Source of the DNA: Neurospora crassa OR74A
Lineage: Eukaryota > Ascomycota > Sordariomycetes > Sordariales > Sordariaceae
Reading direction: 5' to 3'
NCBI RefSeq assembly: GCF_000182925.2
Contig: NC_026506.1
Coordinates: 1,674,001-1,738,000 of the forward strand
Length of the DNA stretch: 64,000 nucleotides
Shown here: piece by piece, positions 12,501-23,126 of the stretch
Numbering within the stretch: the stretch's first letter is position 1
How the letters are laid out: each line of letters begins with the position of its first letter
Notes under the pieces: generated by a model
What the model saw: the letters and a program-made list of their open reading frames with translations, nothing else
The model's database searches: none
What the model was told of the DNA's origin: nothing
Program-made: the position numbers and the translations under genes

Positions 12501-14930
12501 TAGCCGCGTCTCAAGCACACAGTGGCTCATCAACACAAGCATGTGCCACAAGAAACGAACTCGACCGGGGCTCAACCGGGCCTATCACGCCGTCTCAGCC
12601 TATGTGCCGCCGCTCGTTGATAATGGGAGACGAGACCGAACAGTTTGGCACTCTGCCTTTCGCATCGTCCAACACCACCGTCTGACCAATGAGTCTCTCC
12701 TGCCCATCCTCAGCGAACATCCTCCGTCGCTTGATGGTTCCGCTAGGAGTCTGCTAGTTCGGCACTGATGGGCAAGCCGCCCTCGTCATCACTGTCCCTG
12801 GAAATACCACCCTGGGGTGTCTATCGTGCAAGATCGTCACCCAGGTAACAATAGTATGTCCCGTGGCCAGGGAGTTGCCGCAGCTCGTTCCTGCGTTCTT
12901 ACCGAGTCAGTCTCCTGTAATTGGAGGCTTGTTGGCTGGTGGACAACTGGCCTTATGCGTGGTGCTGTCATTACTTCGACGATACTGGGCGGCCTGTTTG
13001 TGCTGGCTGCCTTATATCGTATGGGAAGCCATGATATCCGCTCCTGTTGTCGAAAGCGGCGGCCGAGTGGCGTCATTACGCGTTTCTTCGACCTATCCCG
13101 ATCGAGAGAACACTGCAAGATACCCATACCCATTGCTCTTTTCCTTCGAGTGTTGAGGTAACCAGCAGATTTTGAGCAGTGACCTCTTCAATTCCATAAG
13201 CTGCTCAATCTCTGCAATAGTAATCATTCAACCCCGGCATGCGTGCTTTGGGTGTACGCTCACACCCGTCATCCCATAACGCCACAAATCCCAACAGTGC
13301 TTCCGAGGTCGTGCATAAGTATGGGTAAGCACATACCGGATGCCGTGGTACAAGGTCGGTAGCCTCATTTATTTACAATCAACGAATATTCTTCATTGTT
13401 CTCAACCTTTAAACTGTATGCCATGCAGGTAGTTTACCTGCGATGCTAGGAACCACGCATCCGTCATCTCAAGCAGAGCAGTCCCGTTTCCATAACACTC
13501 TTTGTTGGCTTGGCTCGATTCCCTTATATCTAGAGGTGTCTTACACTACCGAAGTTTGTGTCCCCATGAGTGCATGTATGGCTGTCAGCTTGTGGTCGAG
13601 GACAATGTGTGTTCCATAATCATTTCCTTTGCAATTGTCATCAACATTCCCATTGACATTCTGAGGTGTCCCGCGGGTGGGCTTCGATGTGTAGCTGGTT
13701 CTGACATCCCCGAAACCTGTACTGTGACTTTCTCCAATATCACGAACCAACCCATCTTCAGTTGCCAGCCATATCACTACAATCCGTTTGATCGTGGCCG
13801 CCTCTCAAACCCTGAGCAGCTTTTGGACTTCAGTCTAGTTCTCTGGGATTGAAGGATGTTAGCACAAGCGCCTCTGATAGCACAGGCAGCAAAAGTTCAT
13901 CGAATGTTCAAGTTGTTCAGATTGGTGGATGTGATTTTTTACATTGTTATATGTCCACATTGGATGTTCAGAGATTTCAATCATCATACTATGAGAACTT
14001 AACGAAACAGAAAGAAAAGCAGCCACTGTACCTGGTCATTAGCCATGCTCAAAGGGCAGAGTTCCCCAGAAGCAGTCGTGGCACCGGCTCTCAACCCAAC
14101 CCGCCTTCCATGCCGAACATTTCAGAATGACCTCAGATCACCGGTAATCTCTCCGAGTACGCAAGAGAACACAAGTGTTGCAACCTGCATTGTACTTCAG
14201 AGACAAGGAGGCTTCATCACAGGTAGCATCACCCTTCTTCGTCCTGTTACTTCCCCTAGAAAGATCACAACCCCCAGTGTTCCTGAGGTGACAGCACCGG
14301 AGGAAACGCGCAACCAACCCTGGTGCTGCACCTGAATAATCTCATCCCACGCACAATCTCAGTTCGACGACGCAAGTGGTCTTTCATCATTGATTGTGTT
14401 ATTCGTCCCCTCATAGAACCACCCGCAGACCATTAGGCTGTACTGCTTGCTTCACCGAGGTACCGCGTAACCGCCTCAGTTCATATACGTCGTCTTGGTC
14501 AATCCCTCGTCGGTCGTCTTAGTGAACTCATCATCGGCGGCCCCCCGTCGTCATGAATCAAGGGAAGGAAAGGAGGTGAGCGCGAACAAAAGAAAACGTG
14601 AAGTGTTATGGTCACAGGGGATTATAACACGGGGACATGAAGCAAGCAGTACTGTGTGCCGGGGACGTGTACATGGAAGGGAGTGTTTCCCAGGCGCACC
14701 GAGGCACTGGTTCCAATTCCTACCCTATTCATGCGGCGACAAAGCGATCCGCCATGTTCACGTCACCCGGCGGTGCTTTGGAAATGCAAACGCGAAAGCC
14801 AGGATGGGATCATCGTCAGCGCACGGCAGCCCAACTACCAAACCTGGCTTCTTCCATGTGGAATGGGAAAACAAACTGTGAGCAATGTTGGCGTTTGTTG
14901 GGTAGGTAAGAATGAAGTAAATGGAGAGAG
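6511..14930. other. 8.4 kb without a supported gene
   Basis: This contains the upstream region of the minus-strand gene at 5248-6510 and then a long stretch where frames stay below about 167 codons on either strand. Some frames look protein-like, for example 11237-11440 minus and 13680-13960 plus, the latter with a Cys/Asn-rich extracellular look. None can be joined into a spliced model with confidence. Local features are TACCTAGGTA palindromes (one at 11560), a period-8 GTGCCGCC repeat near 11071-11097 and a doubled CACCTTGCTGATG near 9968-9992. No tRNA, rRNA or transposase-like frame seen. Confidence 0.45.
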
Positions 14931-15110
14931 GGCTTACCAAACAAGCAAAAGAGAAGACAGCAAAAAAAAGAAAAGAAAGACAGCAAAAAACATAGGAGAA
15001 AGACCACAAGAGAAAGGAGGAAAAGACAACAAGAAAAATATATGAAAGACATGAAGGAAAAGAAAGAAAAGACAGAAAAAACAAAGAAGATGAGGAGCAC
15101 ATATACGAAG

Positions 15111-16210
15111 ACCCCCAGTTGCGGACATCCCCCAGTTGGTACGAAATGGAAATCGGTATCCCCCAGTTGCAAACATCCCCCAGCAGGTCACCGCGGAGAG
15201 GTGTCCAGGACGAACCCAGACAACCCCCCCCCGCAGCTTGGTTATGTTTGTCCACTTGGACAACAAAGTCAACCCGCCCGTCAGCTAGACCACTTGGTTT
15301 ACCAGCCGCTTGGCTGGTGGTGCACTTGACACCAAGCATCATTCAGGAACCCGTCAGCCAGAGACACTTGTCTCTGCTGGCACTTGCCAGTGGCGCACTT
15401 GCTAACCAAACTTCACCCGGGGGACGAAACACAAGGGAACAACCCGTCAGCTAGACCACTCGGTTTACCGCCACTTGACGGTGGTGCACTTGTCACCAAG
15501 CATCATTCGGGATAAAAGATGAAACCCTCCGCCAGAGGCACATGCGACTGCTGGCACTTGCCAGTGGCGCACTCGCTAACCAAACTTCATCGGGGGAAGG
15601 GGATCGCGCACCGCGGAGAGGTGCCCAGGACAAACCCAGACAGCCTCCCCGCAGCCCCCTGATGTACAAGGACACCAAGGAACCACCCGTCAGCTAGACC
15701 ACTCGGTTTACCACCACTTGGCAGTGGTGCACTTGTCACCAAGCATCATCCGGTAACTGAACCCTCGGCCAGAGGCACTTGCCTCTGCTGAGATGACACT
15801 TGTCAGAGCTCAGTGGCGCACTCGCTAACCAAACTTCACTGGGGAAAACACAAGGAAAATATCATAACCCCTCCGCCAGACCACTCGGTTTACCGGCCTA
15901 GCCGGTGGTGCACTTGACACCAGACATCATCGGGGGAAAGAAAAGGACACAGGAAAAGATCGTAACCCGTCAACTAGACCACTCGGTTTACCGGCCTAGC
16001 CGGTGGTGCACTTGTCACCAAGTATCATTCGGAACAAAGGCCCTCGGCCACAGGCACTGCCTGTGCCATCACTTGATGGTGGCGCACTGGCAGCCAAACT
16101 TCATCGGGCAAAACACAAGAAAAAGGAAAGGAATACTGGTGCCCTCGGCCACAGGCACTGCCTGTGCCATCGCTTGATGGTGGCGCACTCGCAACCAAAC
16201 TTCATCGGGC
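15111..16210. repeat. interspersed array of hairpin-forming repeats (modules A and B) with covarying stems
   Basis: Two module types alternate irregularly. Module A (five copies: 15278-15347, 15444-15510, 15687-15753, 15868-15935, 15967-16032) has the core CCACTCGGTTTACC, a small palindrome, then GGTGGTGCACTTG and CACCAAGCATCAT. Module B (five copies: 15351-15423, 15525-15596, 15762-15844, 16041-16109, 16142-16210) has two adjacent palindromes, then GGCGCAC and AACCAAACTTCA. Most palindromes have the centre CA-CT-TG. Stems differ between copies but stay paired: CAGAGACA-CT-TGTCTCTG (15359), CAGAGGCA-CT-TGCCTCTG (15770), CACAGGCACTGCCTGTG (16049 and 16050); CTGGCA-CT-TGCCAG (15377, 15551) against CCATCA-CT-TGATGG (16066); ACCGGC-CTA-GCCGGT (15892, 15990). 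A further palindrome, TTGTCCA-CT-TGGACAA, lies at 15248. No long frame crosses the array. I know of no named family that fits. Confidence 0.85.
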
Positions 16211-16700
16211 AGAAAGGAGAACGTTGAAGATGACACATGGGGTGAAGAAACAGAGATGAAGGAGGCACAACAGGAAGGAGAGACATGAAATGAAGAGGAA
16301 ACATGAGATAAGTATGAGCCGCGACCATGAGACCAAACAAGAAGGAGACAAGATATGAAAACTAACAAACATAAAATTGAAGGGACAAAGACAAAAAGAA
16401 ACGAACACACACACCTAGAATCCCCCAGTTCCGACCACGGGGAGATGCCCAGGAACACAAGTGTGAACCCGGACAGCCCCCCCGCAGTGCACGATGTCCA
16501 CCACCTTCCAAACTTTCCCGTCAGAATGACAATTTTTTCCTTCAGGTTTCAGGACATGTAAAATGAAGATATTGTGTTTTCATCACTCGGGAAGATCAAG
16601 AAAGAAGATCTGCCAACCCCACAAACGCAGCCGTTGACGACCGCGGAGAGGTGCCCAGGAAAACACACAAGTGTGAACCCGGACAACCTCCCCGCAGCCC
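15189..16700. repeat. module C, four dispersed copies of a GC-rich repeat among the hairpin modules
   Basis: Copies lie at 15189-15236, 15609-15657, 16434-16487 and 16639-16700. The best-conserved part is CCGCGGAGAGGTGCCCAGGA, followed after an A/C-rich spacer by GACAGCCTCCCCGCAG. GCGGAGAGG at the start can pair with CCTCCCCGC at the end (one mismatch), so this module too can fold on itself. The last two copies share an extra ACAAGTGTGAACCCGG insertion, showing that they are more closely related to each other. Short CCCCCAGTTG direct repeats (15111, 15129, 15160 and a variant at 16422) accompany the array. Confidence 0.8.
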
Positions 16701-16799
16701 CTCAATGTTCAAGAGCCACCAAGAACACCGAGGAACCGCCCCCCTCAGTCATGTCCCGTCCAAATTGGCAATGACAAGAGGAGGACCCCCAGGAACCCA

Positions 16800-17160
16800 C
16801 TGCCCACTGTATATGTCTGTTGTGTCGACCGGACTGGACTGCCAGCGCCACCTGGCGCCGGTGATGTGTCTTGAAAACCCGCCCAAGGAGCAAGCTCCCC
16901 TGTACCCCCCAGCAGGTTGCGAAGCTGCTGAAGGCCCGCCCACAGAATGTGTTTTCAAGATGTTGTGTGTTGGTGATGTCGAGAGTTGTTGATGTGTTAG
17001 TGTTAGATGATGCCCACCCAGGAGGTTGCCAAGCTCCCCCCCAAGTGCCGAAGCACAAGGAGTCCCGCCGCGCATCATGAGAATGTATTGTGAGAAGTCC
17101 TGATTGATGATGGTTAGCTGAAGCACATTGATGGAGACGACTGAAATGAACTTACCATGT
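16800..17160. other. GC-rich spacer with degenerate repeats between hairpin array and purine-rich tract
   Basis: There are two diverged copies of a GC-rich motif, GCAGGTTGCGAAGCTGC near 16912 and GGAGGTTGCCAAGCTCCC near 17022. Each is followed within about 35 bp by a CCGCC-type element. The intervening DNA is GT-rich (GTGTTGGTGATG and similar). No gene supported. Confidence 0.4.
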
Positions 17161-17960
17161 GTGAGTGAAGATGATGAAGAATGAAAGATGAAGAGATGGA
17201 GCAGACGATGTTGATGATGGATGACTGAAGACAGCGAAATTAGCAACGGCCGCGACGATGGATCGAAGATGATGAACAGATGATGTTGATGTGAGCCTCA
17301 GATATGTGTGCTAGGTTTTGATTTGTTCGTCACGGGCGCGATGGCCTTGGAACAATGAATAATGACAAGGTTTTATATCATCATTGGCAATATGGTGATG
17401 CGTAAGTGAAGCAAAGGAGGGTTGGCTTACCAGTGTTGATGAAGGAAGACGGAGAAGAAGGAAGACAATTATGACAAAGAAAGAAGGTGATGAAGAAGGA
17501 GGAAGATGAAGAAGGAGGAAGATGAAGAAGGAGGAAGATGAAGAAGGAGGAAGATGAAGAAGGAGGAAGATGATGATGGAGGAACATGAAGATGATGATG
17601 GAGGAAGATGATGATGATGAAGGTGAGGTGTGATGGAGGAAGATGATGATGATGAAGGTGAGGTGTGATGGAGGAAGACAAAGAAGAAAATATTTGTGCG
17701 TGTGTGTGAAGAAAGAAGAAGAAAACGCGACAAGTGCGGGGTGAAGAAGATGGAGAGTACAGGAAGAAGAAGATGGAGAGTACAAGAAGAAGAAGATGGA
17801 GAATGGAAGACGAGATAGGAGGAGAGAGGAAGAAGAAGAAGGGGAATGGAAAGTGAGAAATGGAAGTAGAGAAGAAGAGGAAGTGGAGGTTTGTGCGAGG
17901 AAGAGTTCAGGGAAGAGAGGAGGAGGAAGAAGTCCGTCAGAAGGAGGGCTTAAATAGAGG
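17160..17960. repeat. purine-rich (GA/GAT) tract with minisatellites
   Basis: The plus strand is almost entirely A and G with some T over about 800 bp. Inside are five perfect tandem copies of the 16-mer GATGAAGAAGGAGGAA (17489-17568) plus a variant sixth (17569-17584). A 35-bp unit is then repeated 2.3 times (17597-17678), and a unit containing GAAGATGGAGAGTACA is repeated near 17744-17800. The complementary strand gives long Ser/Leu/Phe-rich frames that are by-products of the repeat. A triplex- or slippage-prone tract is a reasonable reading. Confidence 0.85.
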
Positions 17961-19537
17961 ACGAGGCTGGCCACAGCTCCTCGTCTGAACTTCTATTGGT
18001 CGAGAGCAGGCTATTGTTGAAGGTTGAGCGACAGGAAAACAGAGTGGAGCAGCCGGGAGTGACTGTCAAGGGCCGTTTGGACCTGACGAGGACGTAGTTG
18101 ACGGCCCGGAGGCGGGAGAGCGCAGGTGAATGTGGCAGGTTGACGAGTTCAGATGACCCCCGAGGGCGTGCCCGGGCCAGCCAGGGCCAGCCAGGGCGGC
18201 AGGGAAGGGCAGGATGGGAAGGTGAGGGAGCTGTGATGGCCGGATGGCTTCAGTAGACGAGGTGCGCCGTTGCCCAGGATGACGGCGACGGCATCGTCTT
18301 GATGCTTAGATAGGTATACTCTAGTTGGTTGTAGTCAGATGTTGAATACATCAACATCCTGCGCCTTGCGCTCGTCGACGCCGACGTCGTGGTGAACTGC
18401 GAACCTTCGATAGCCTCGTCACCTCCGGAAAGGTCACTGAATGGTTCCATCCAGGTTCACCATGGGCACTCGCAAAGGTCCAAACCATGCCATTATTTCA
18501 TAGATCACTATAGCAACTGATTCACTGCTTCAAGCATGTAGTGATCTCCTCGGCCAGTTATTATCACCATACACAGAGACTAGAGGCCACCACGACACGC
18601 AAGTTCTACCTCTACGATACGATCTTGCGCGGGACGCGACAGACACATCGAGCAAGAACACCAGGAATACGGCAACACGATCGTCCTTGGAGCTCAGAGA
18701 TACAACTCATTCTCCAAGTCAAAGATACCTCTAGGATTTAGAAGTTGACGGGAAGCACTCCAGATCATGAGCGACACTCACTTCCATGCCACGCGCAACA
18801 GCATCACGGAAACACCGAAATCCATAATACGAGACTCGTTTGATCATCAGCCATCACCTGGATGATAGAACAACGCAATCTCGACCAAAGGAACTACCTC
18901 CCCAGTCTTGACACTCGGGGTATACACATAAAAAACACTCTTCAACGACTTGCGACCGACGGCAGGTTGATCGCTGTCGCGTTCAGACCCCGCCATTCAC
19001 GCCAGTAGCGATGGCGAACACTTGGTTTCCTTCCCTACTCGCGCTCATTTGGAACATGAACTTAACCAACCGAGTCCAGTACATTGTAAGCTGACAGCTT
19101 CTATCACCTCTTTCTACCATCTCTAAAAGAATATTAGACTTCTGTCAACCAGCATTTGATTTCTTGTACGTGAACGTCGTTTACTAACGTGTTGGCTGTT
19201 CGTAACCTGCTTGAAGGCCTTCCACCGGCAAATACACTCCAGCGAGTCGATACTTCGACCTCTAGCAAACGTTCAATCTAGAGGTACCGATAACCCGCCT
19301 TTGACAAAGAACCGCAAAGACTCGACACTCCAAACTCGAGCTACCACGACGGCGCATAAGAATAACAGCGCTTCACAAGTCCAAGACACGAATATATTAC
19401 CTCTACTCGAGCAATGCCCAGGTCCACAATCCCTTCAACCGTGGCGAGCGAACCTCCAATATCAACCACCAAACACCCTGAACTCGCGACAAGGGCCGCC
19501 TCATACAAGACACAACACCTCGAAAACAAGAAATTAC

Positions 19538-19696
19538 CTCTAGAATCACATCTTTTGCGTTCGATACGATAGAAAAACGATCAGAACTCTCAGCTGGTGC
19601 TGATGCCAATACAAAAGCAACGCAATCGAAGACGCGAGTGGAAAAAGTGTCATGGACTGGGCTGGGCTTGTACGCGACTGGAGTACGGGTTGAGAC
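19538..19696 (-). CDS. exon-like open segment, unknown protein fragment
   Basis: Read on the minus strand, a TTAG acceptor is followed by 53 open codons ending GAG before a GTAATT donor. The peptide has a natural composition, for example YKPSPVHDTFSTRVFD and SSDRFSIVSNAKDVILE. I could not link it to a start codon or to a downstream exon. The donor coincides with a TAGAGGTA octamer, so the splice site may be an accident of that motif. It may be a piece of a real gene, a relic or chance. Confidence 0.2.
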
Positions 19697-21901
19697 CTAA
19701 CTCCAACCACATTCGATAAACAAGGCCTTAAAGAACATGAAGATCTGTACTAATCAGTGGCGTGAGTAAAAGTGTAGATAGTACATAAACTCAGAAGGGC
19801 GTATCAAGGGAATCAACTCTAGAAGTGCAACCAAGGGAAGTATGGCCACTGGGAGAACATGGGATTTCGGTGTGGACATCAAGAAAGACGCACAGCTTCC
19901 AGCCACCAGAAGACAGATTTGAGGACACTGGAAAGTTTCTGGAATGGAGACGCCCATCAAAGGGACGAGTGCCACGTTGGCGCTTCAGGGAACGACAAAA
20001 TATTTGATACCTCTAGGTATCTTCACGTACAACAACGATCAATGGCAAACTCTCTACATCTATGTTCAAGTTAGCGGTATCTGTTAAAGTCTGGTCGGTT
20101 ATGCCTGTAGGTAAGGCACCTCTATCGAAGAAGAGCTGACGGGAGGGTAACTTGCAAATAGGCTCTGACAGGGCATAGCATTGTAGTCAAACGATGCCTA
20201 TGAAGGCACCCTTGGTCTGTCCAGCTTCCCACGTTGAAGTATTTCACTCATGATTGTGGTTGCTGGTTAGAGCTTTGCCCTTTGCCGACAGATTCCGATG
20301 GTCATTATAACCTGGAAGGTTGGACTATTGAGGAGACCGGTTTTGCGAGATAAGGGGACGAAGATTTACCTATTTTACGCTGAAACGGTCGTTGCCAATG
20401 CGGCATAGTTGTGGTAGTATTAACGAGGAAATGTATGTGAATCAAGAAGAGTGAGAAACACATGCAATAATCCATTTGTTACAGTCTGTACAATCGAGAC
20501 CAGAATCACTCGATTCTCAAGTGCCCGCTTTCTAGCTCTCCAATCTCTGGCACTACTGGTACCGATGCCAGAAACACAAATCCAACACATGACGCACGAC
20601 ATGCTAGTTGATGATTTTGTCGTCCAGAAACACTTGTCTCCCCACCCCTGACACCCTCGCCTCCAACCTCCGTCTCCATGCCCAAAGTGACTACCTCTAC
20701 CTATACCTCCCAGAACCGTGCCTTCGTCCTTCCGTCCTTTGTTGTATTCCCGAGCCCACGTCAAGAATGAATCAGAAACATGCCCCTGACACCTAAACAA
20801 AACTTTGGCCAAGAAAACTGCTCATCAATTTGCTCTGATCTATAGTTGTCGATGCAGGGGGTTGGCCAATGGCCTGTAGCCCACTGGAGCTTCCAGCGCC
20901 ACCAGAATTAGGGGTCCAGTCTTGAGGTGGTGTCGGCGCTTGCCAAGAATGGAACAGGGATGGTTTGTTGACATCATTCAGGGGTCGACCACTCGAAGAT
21001 AGAGGACTGGACGACAACGGGATGATGTTGCCAGTAAAGCCTTCCAAAGTAACATGGACGTGCCAAAAAGAATCAGGCCACTTCAAAAAAGGCATATCCG
21101 ACTCTCTATGGGTGTTGTCGGTGAGCCCCAACGGCCGTCTATGGTCGGTGACTCGATGGTGTGGTTCCTTTGTTGATGCAGGTACGACAGGCCGAGCCAC
21201 GATACCCTTGTTCACCAACCCAAATCCAACGACATGTCATCAATGACAGAATGTCTTGAACGATGTAAGGACAGCCCCAATGTATGGTACAAAGAGTCAA
21301 AAAAACGGTCGGGTTATGGATCGATTTTCGAGACTTTGCTGAAGGTACCTCTAGGTAGCAGGTAGGTAGAGGTAGGAGGTTGATACCAGCGTCGTCGAAG
21401 GGCAAAGGTTGAGCCAGGAATATCGAGGAGAAAGGGACAGGAAGCATTCTGCGTAATGACATGCTTTGTTTTGATGCAAGGAGCACTGATCGGCATTGCG
21501 GCATGAATGATGCTTTGGTGGTGGTCGTGCTGTCTACTTTGGAAAACTGTTTGGAAACAATGGAAGGTATCAGTGCTCGGTCACTCCTGGCCGGATAAAC
21601 TGCGCAAAAGAGCTGATGCTTACCTACCTTCTTGCCGGTCGTGACGTCAACGATCTTATCGCCGTCAACATCGACCTCTCTGTTTCTGGTGCGGTGCATA
21701 GGTAAGACCAGGACTCAGAGGAACTCAACTGAAGTGCACTGAACCAAATCGCTCGGTCGAGATGGGATGTCAAAGGTTTAGAAAAGGGCTGTCTATTGTT
21801 GTGGGAAGTGCGGCATCCGGGTGCACAGCAGCACATATGTGCTGGTCGTTGCAGAACTGCTCGAGAGTTGGGTCGGGGGCATGCAGTACCGTTCGAGAAG
21901 C

Positions 21902-21955
21902 ACAGGTAGAAGTAGGTACAGGTAGAAAGGTACAGGTAGAAGTAGGTACAGGTAG
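21902..21955. repeat. 24-bp direct repeat, two copies, AGGTA-rich
   Basis: Identical 24-bp units at 21902-21925 and 21932-21955 are separated by 6 bp. Each is made of the words ACAGGTAG, AAGTAGG and TACAGGTAG, related to the AGGTA-type octamers that are enriched in this part of the window. Confidence 0.85.
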
Positions 21956-22979
21956 TTTTCATTGACGAACTGATTGCGGGGCTTGTTGAAGAATTGCATC
22001 TCTGCTCTTGCTACACTCCGCGTGCTGCGCTTCTCCCCCTTCTTTTCCTGCTTAGTCGCTTCCCTCGCTATCGAGATGACTTTCAATCCTGGATCCCCAA
22101 ATCAAATGGTTCGGAATGATTATCATGTGACGAGTTCGTGTTCCCCTTTCTTGCGTTGAGTCCCTTTACGGCAAGACTTTCAGTATCAGTTACAAAGCAG
22201 AATCGCCCAACGAAAAGAATGAATGCCCTTGTTGTCGGTAATTTCGAGTTCGGAGAGGTAGTTGTCGGGCACTGTTCTACTATTGATCTGTTCTGTGGTC
22301 ACGGCTTGTGCTTGTCGATGATCCTTCGCGGAAAGCGAGCTTCTAAGGACAGTTCCAATGATGCTTCAGGAGGGACCGGTGCCTGTAATCGGGCGGATAG
22401 AGTGCGGCGGCCGGTTTGTTCGACGGGAAGAAACACACGATCTTTTGGAGGAGCGAGATCGTTTACTGACGATGATGATTTCAACCGCTAAACTACCTAG
22501 TATCAGACTCCCGTTAGCTGGACTGCCTGAGACACGTCACCCCCATGGGATGCAAACCTACCTAGGTGAAGACCCTTTTGTTGTCAATTCACAGCAGGTC
22601 AAGCTTGTCGCGGGCTACAATGAGCTTCTCGCCTGCACAGCGCTCACGCATGTTGTCGAGCCAGTAGCCGCGAGAGAAAAAGTTCGAGTTTGATTGGTTG
22701 TGTCCCCCGAAGTCCTTGTCGCAGAAGACGACTGAAGTGTTATGCTCGTCAACAAGTCGTACCGAGTGTACTGCTTCTCGAGCTGGCATTGCTGGTCTGT
22801 GGGAACGGTGAGAGGTGAGGTGCGGCATGGAGTCTCTGGAGTGGGAGTCGGATCCAAGTCCAGCTTGTACTATGTACAACTTGAACGGAATCTAGAGCAG
22901 GCGCAGGAGCGAGAGCATGAGCCGGAGCCAAGGCTAATCATGCTGAAGCCGGTCTTAGAACGGGTGAGCGTATTGAAGG

Positions 22980-23126
22980 ATGATCGGAATCATCGGTATC
23001 TCAAGTTCATCAACCAAGAAGAGAGGACTGGAGTTCATGGTGAAGGCGCTGGTGCTGAGTGTGGGCGAGACCGTTTCCGAGGACGAGCAGGGGGACTTCA
23101 AGGACAAAAGCAGACTGGGTGGGTAG
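22980..23126 (+). CDS. short candidate gene or exon, unknown
   Basis: An ATG-started frame of 48 codons begins MIGIIGISSSSTKKRG and contains the acidic, protein-like stretch LSVGETVSEDEQGDFKDKSR. An alternative end is a GTGGGT donor just before the stop. No homology is recognised and no second exon could be placed. Kept only because its composition differs from the surrounding random frames. Confidence 0.2.
   Translation: MIGIIGISSSSTKKRGLEFMVKALVLSVGETVSEDEQGDFKDKSRLGG

Noticed and set aside
14758-15342. 194-codon minus-strand hydrophobic frame
   Set aside because: It spans the purine-rich tract and the first hairpin modules; the Phe/Leu/Ser runs come from the CT-rich complement.
15359-16080. 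microRNA-like precursors
   Set aside because: Stems are only 6-8 bp, far too short for milRNA hairpins of the kind known in Neurospora.
15111-16210. CRISPR array
   Set aside because: Repeats are diverged, of two kinds, irregularly spaced and themselves palindromic, with no unique spacers of even size, and the host is a fungus.
17381-17974. 197-codon minus-strand frame rich in Ser, Leu, Phe and Pro
   Set aside because: It is the complement of GA/GAT minisatellites; its length and composition follow from the repeat and all frames there are open.
18541-20110. RIP-mutated transposon copy
   Set aside because: No strong A+T or TpA excess and no repeat partner in the window; some frames remain open.
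20793-21699. minus-strand gene starting MHRTRNREVDVDGDK at 21699
   Set aside because: The first 25 codons and a donor look good, but three alternative acceptors give three different frames and none leads to a recognisable or clearly coding continuation.
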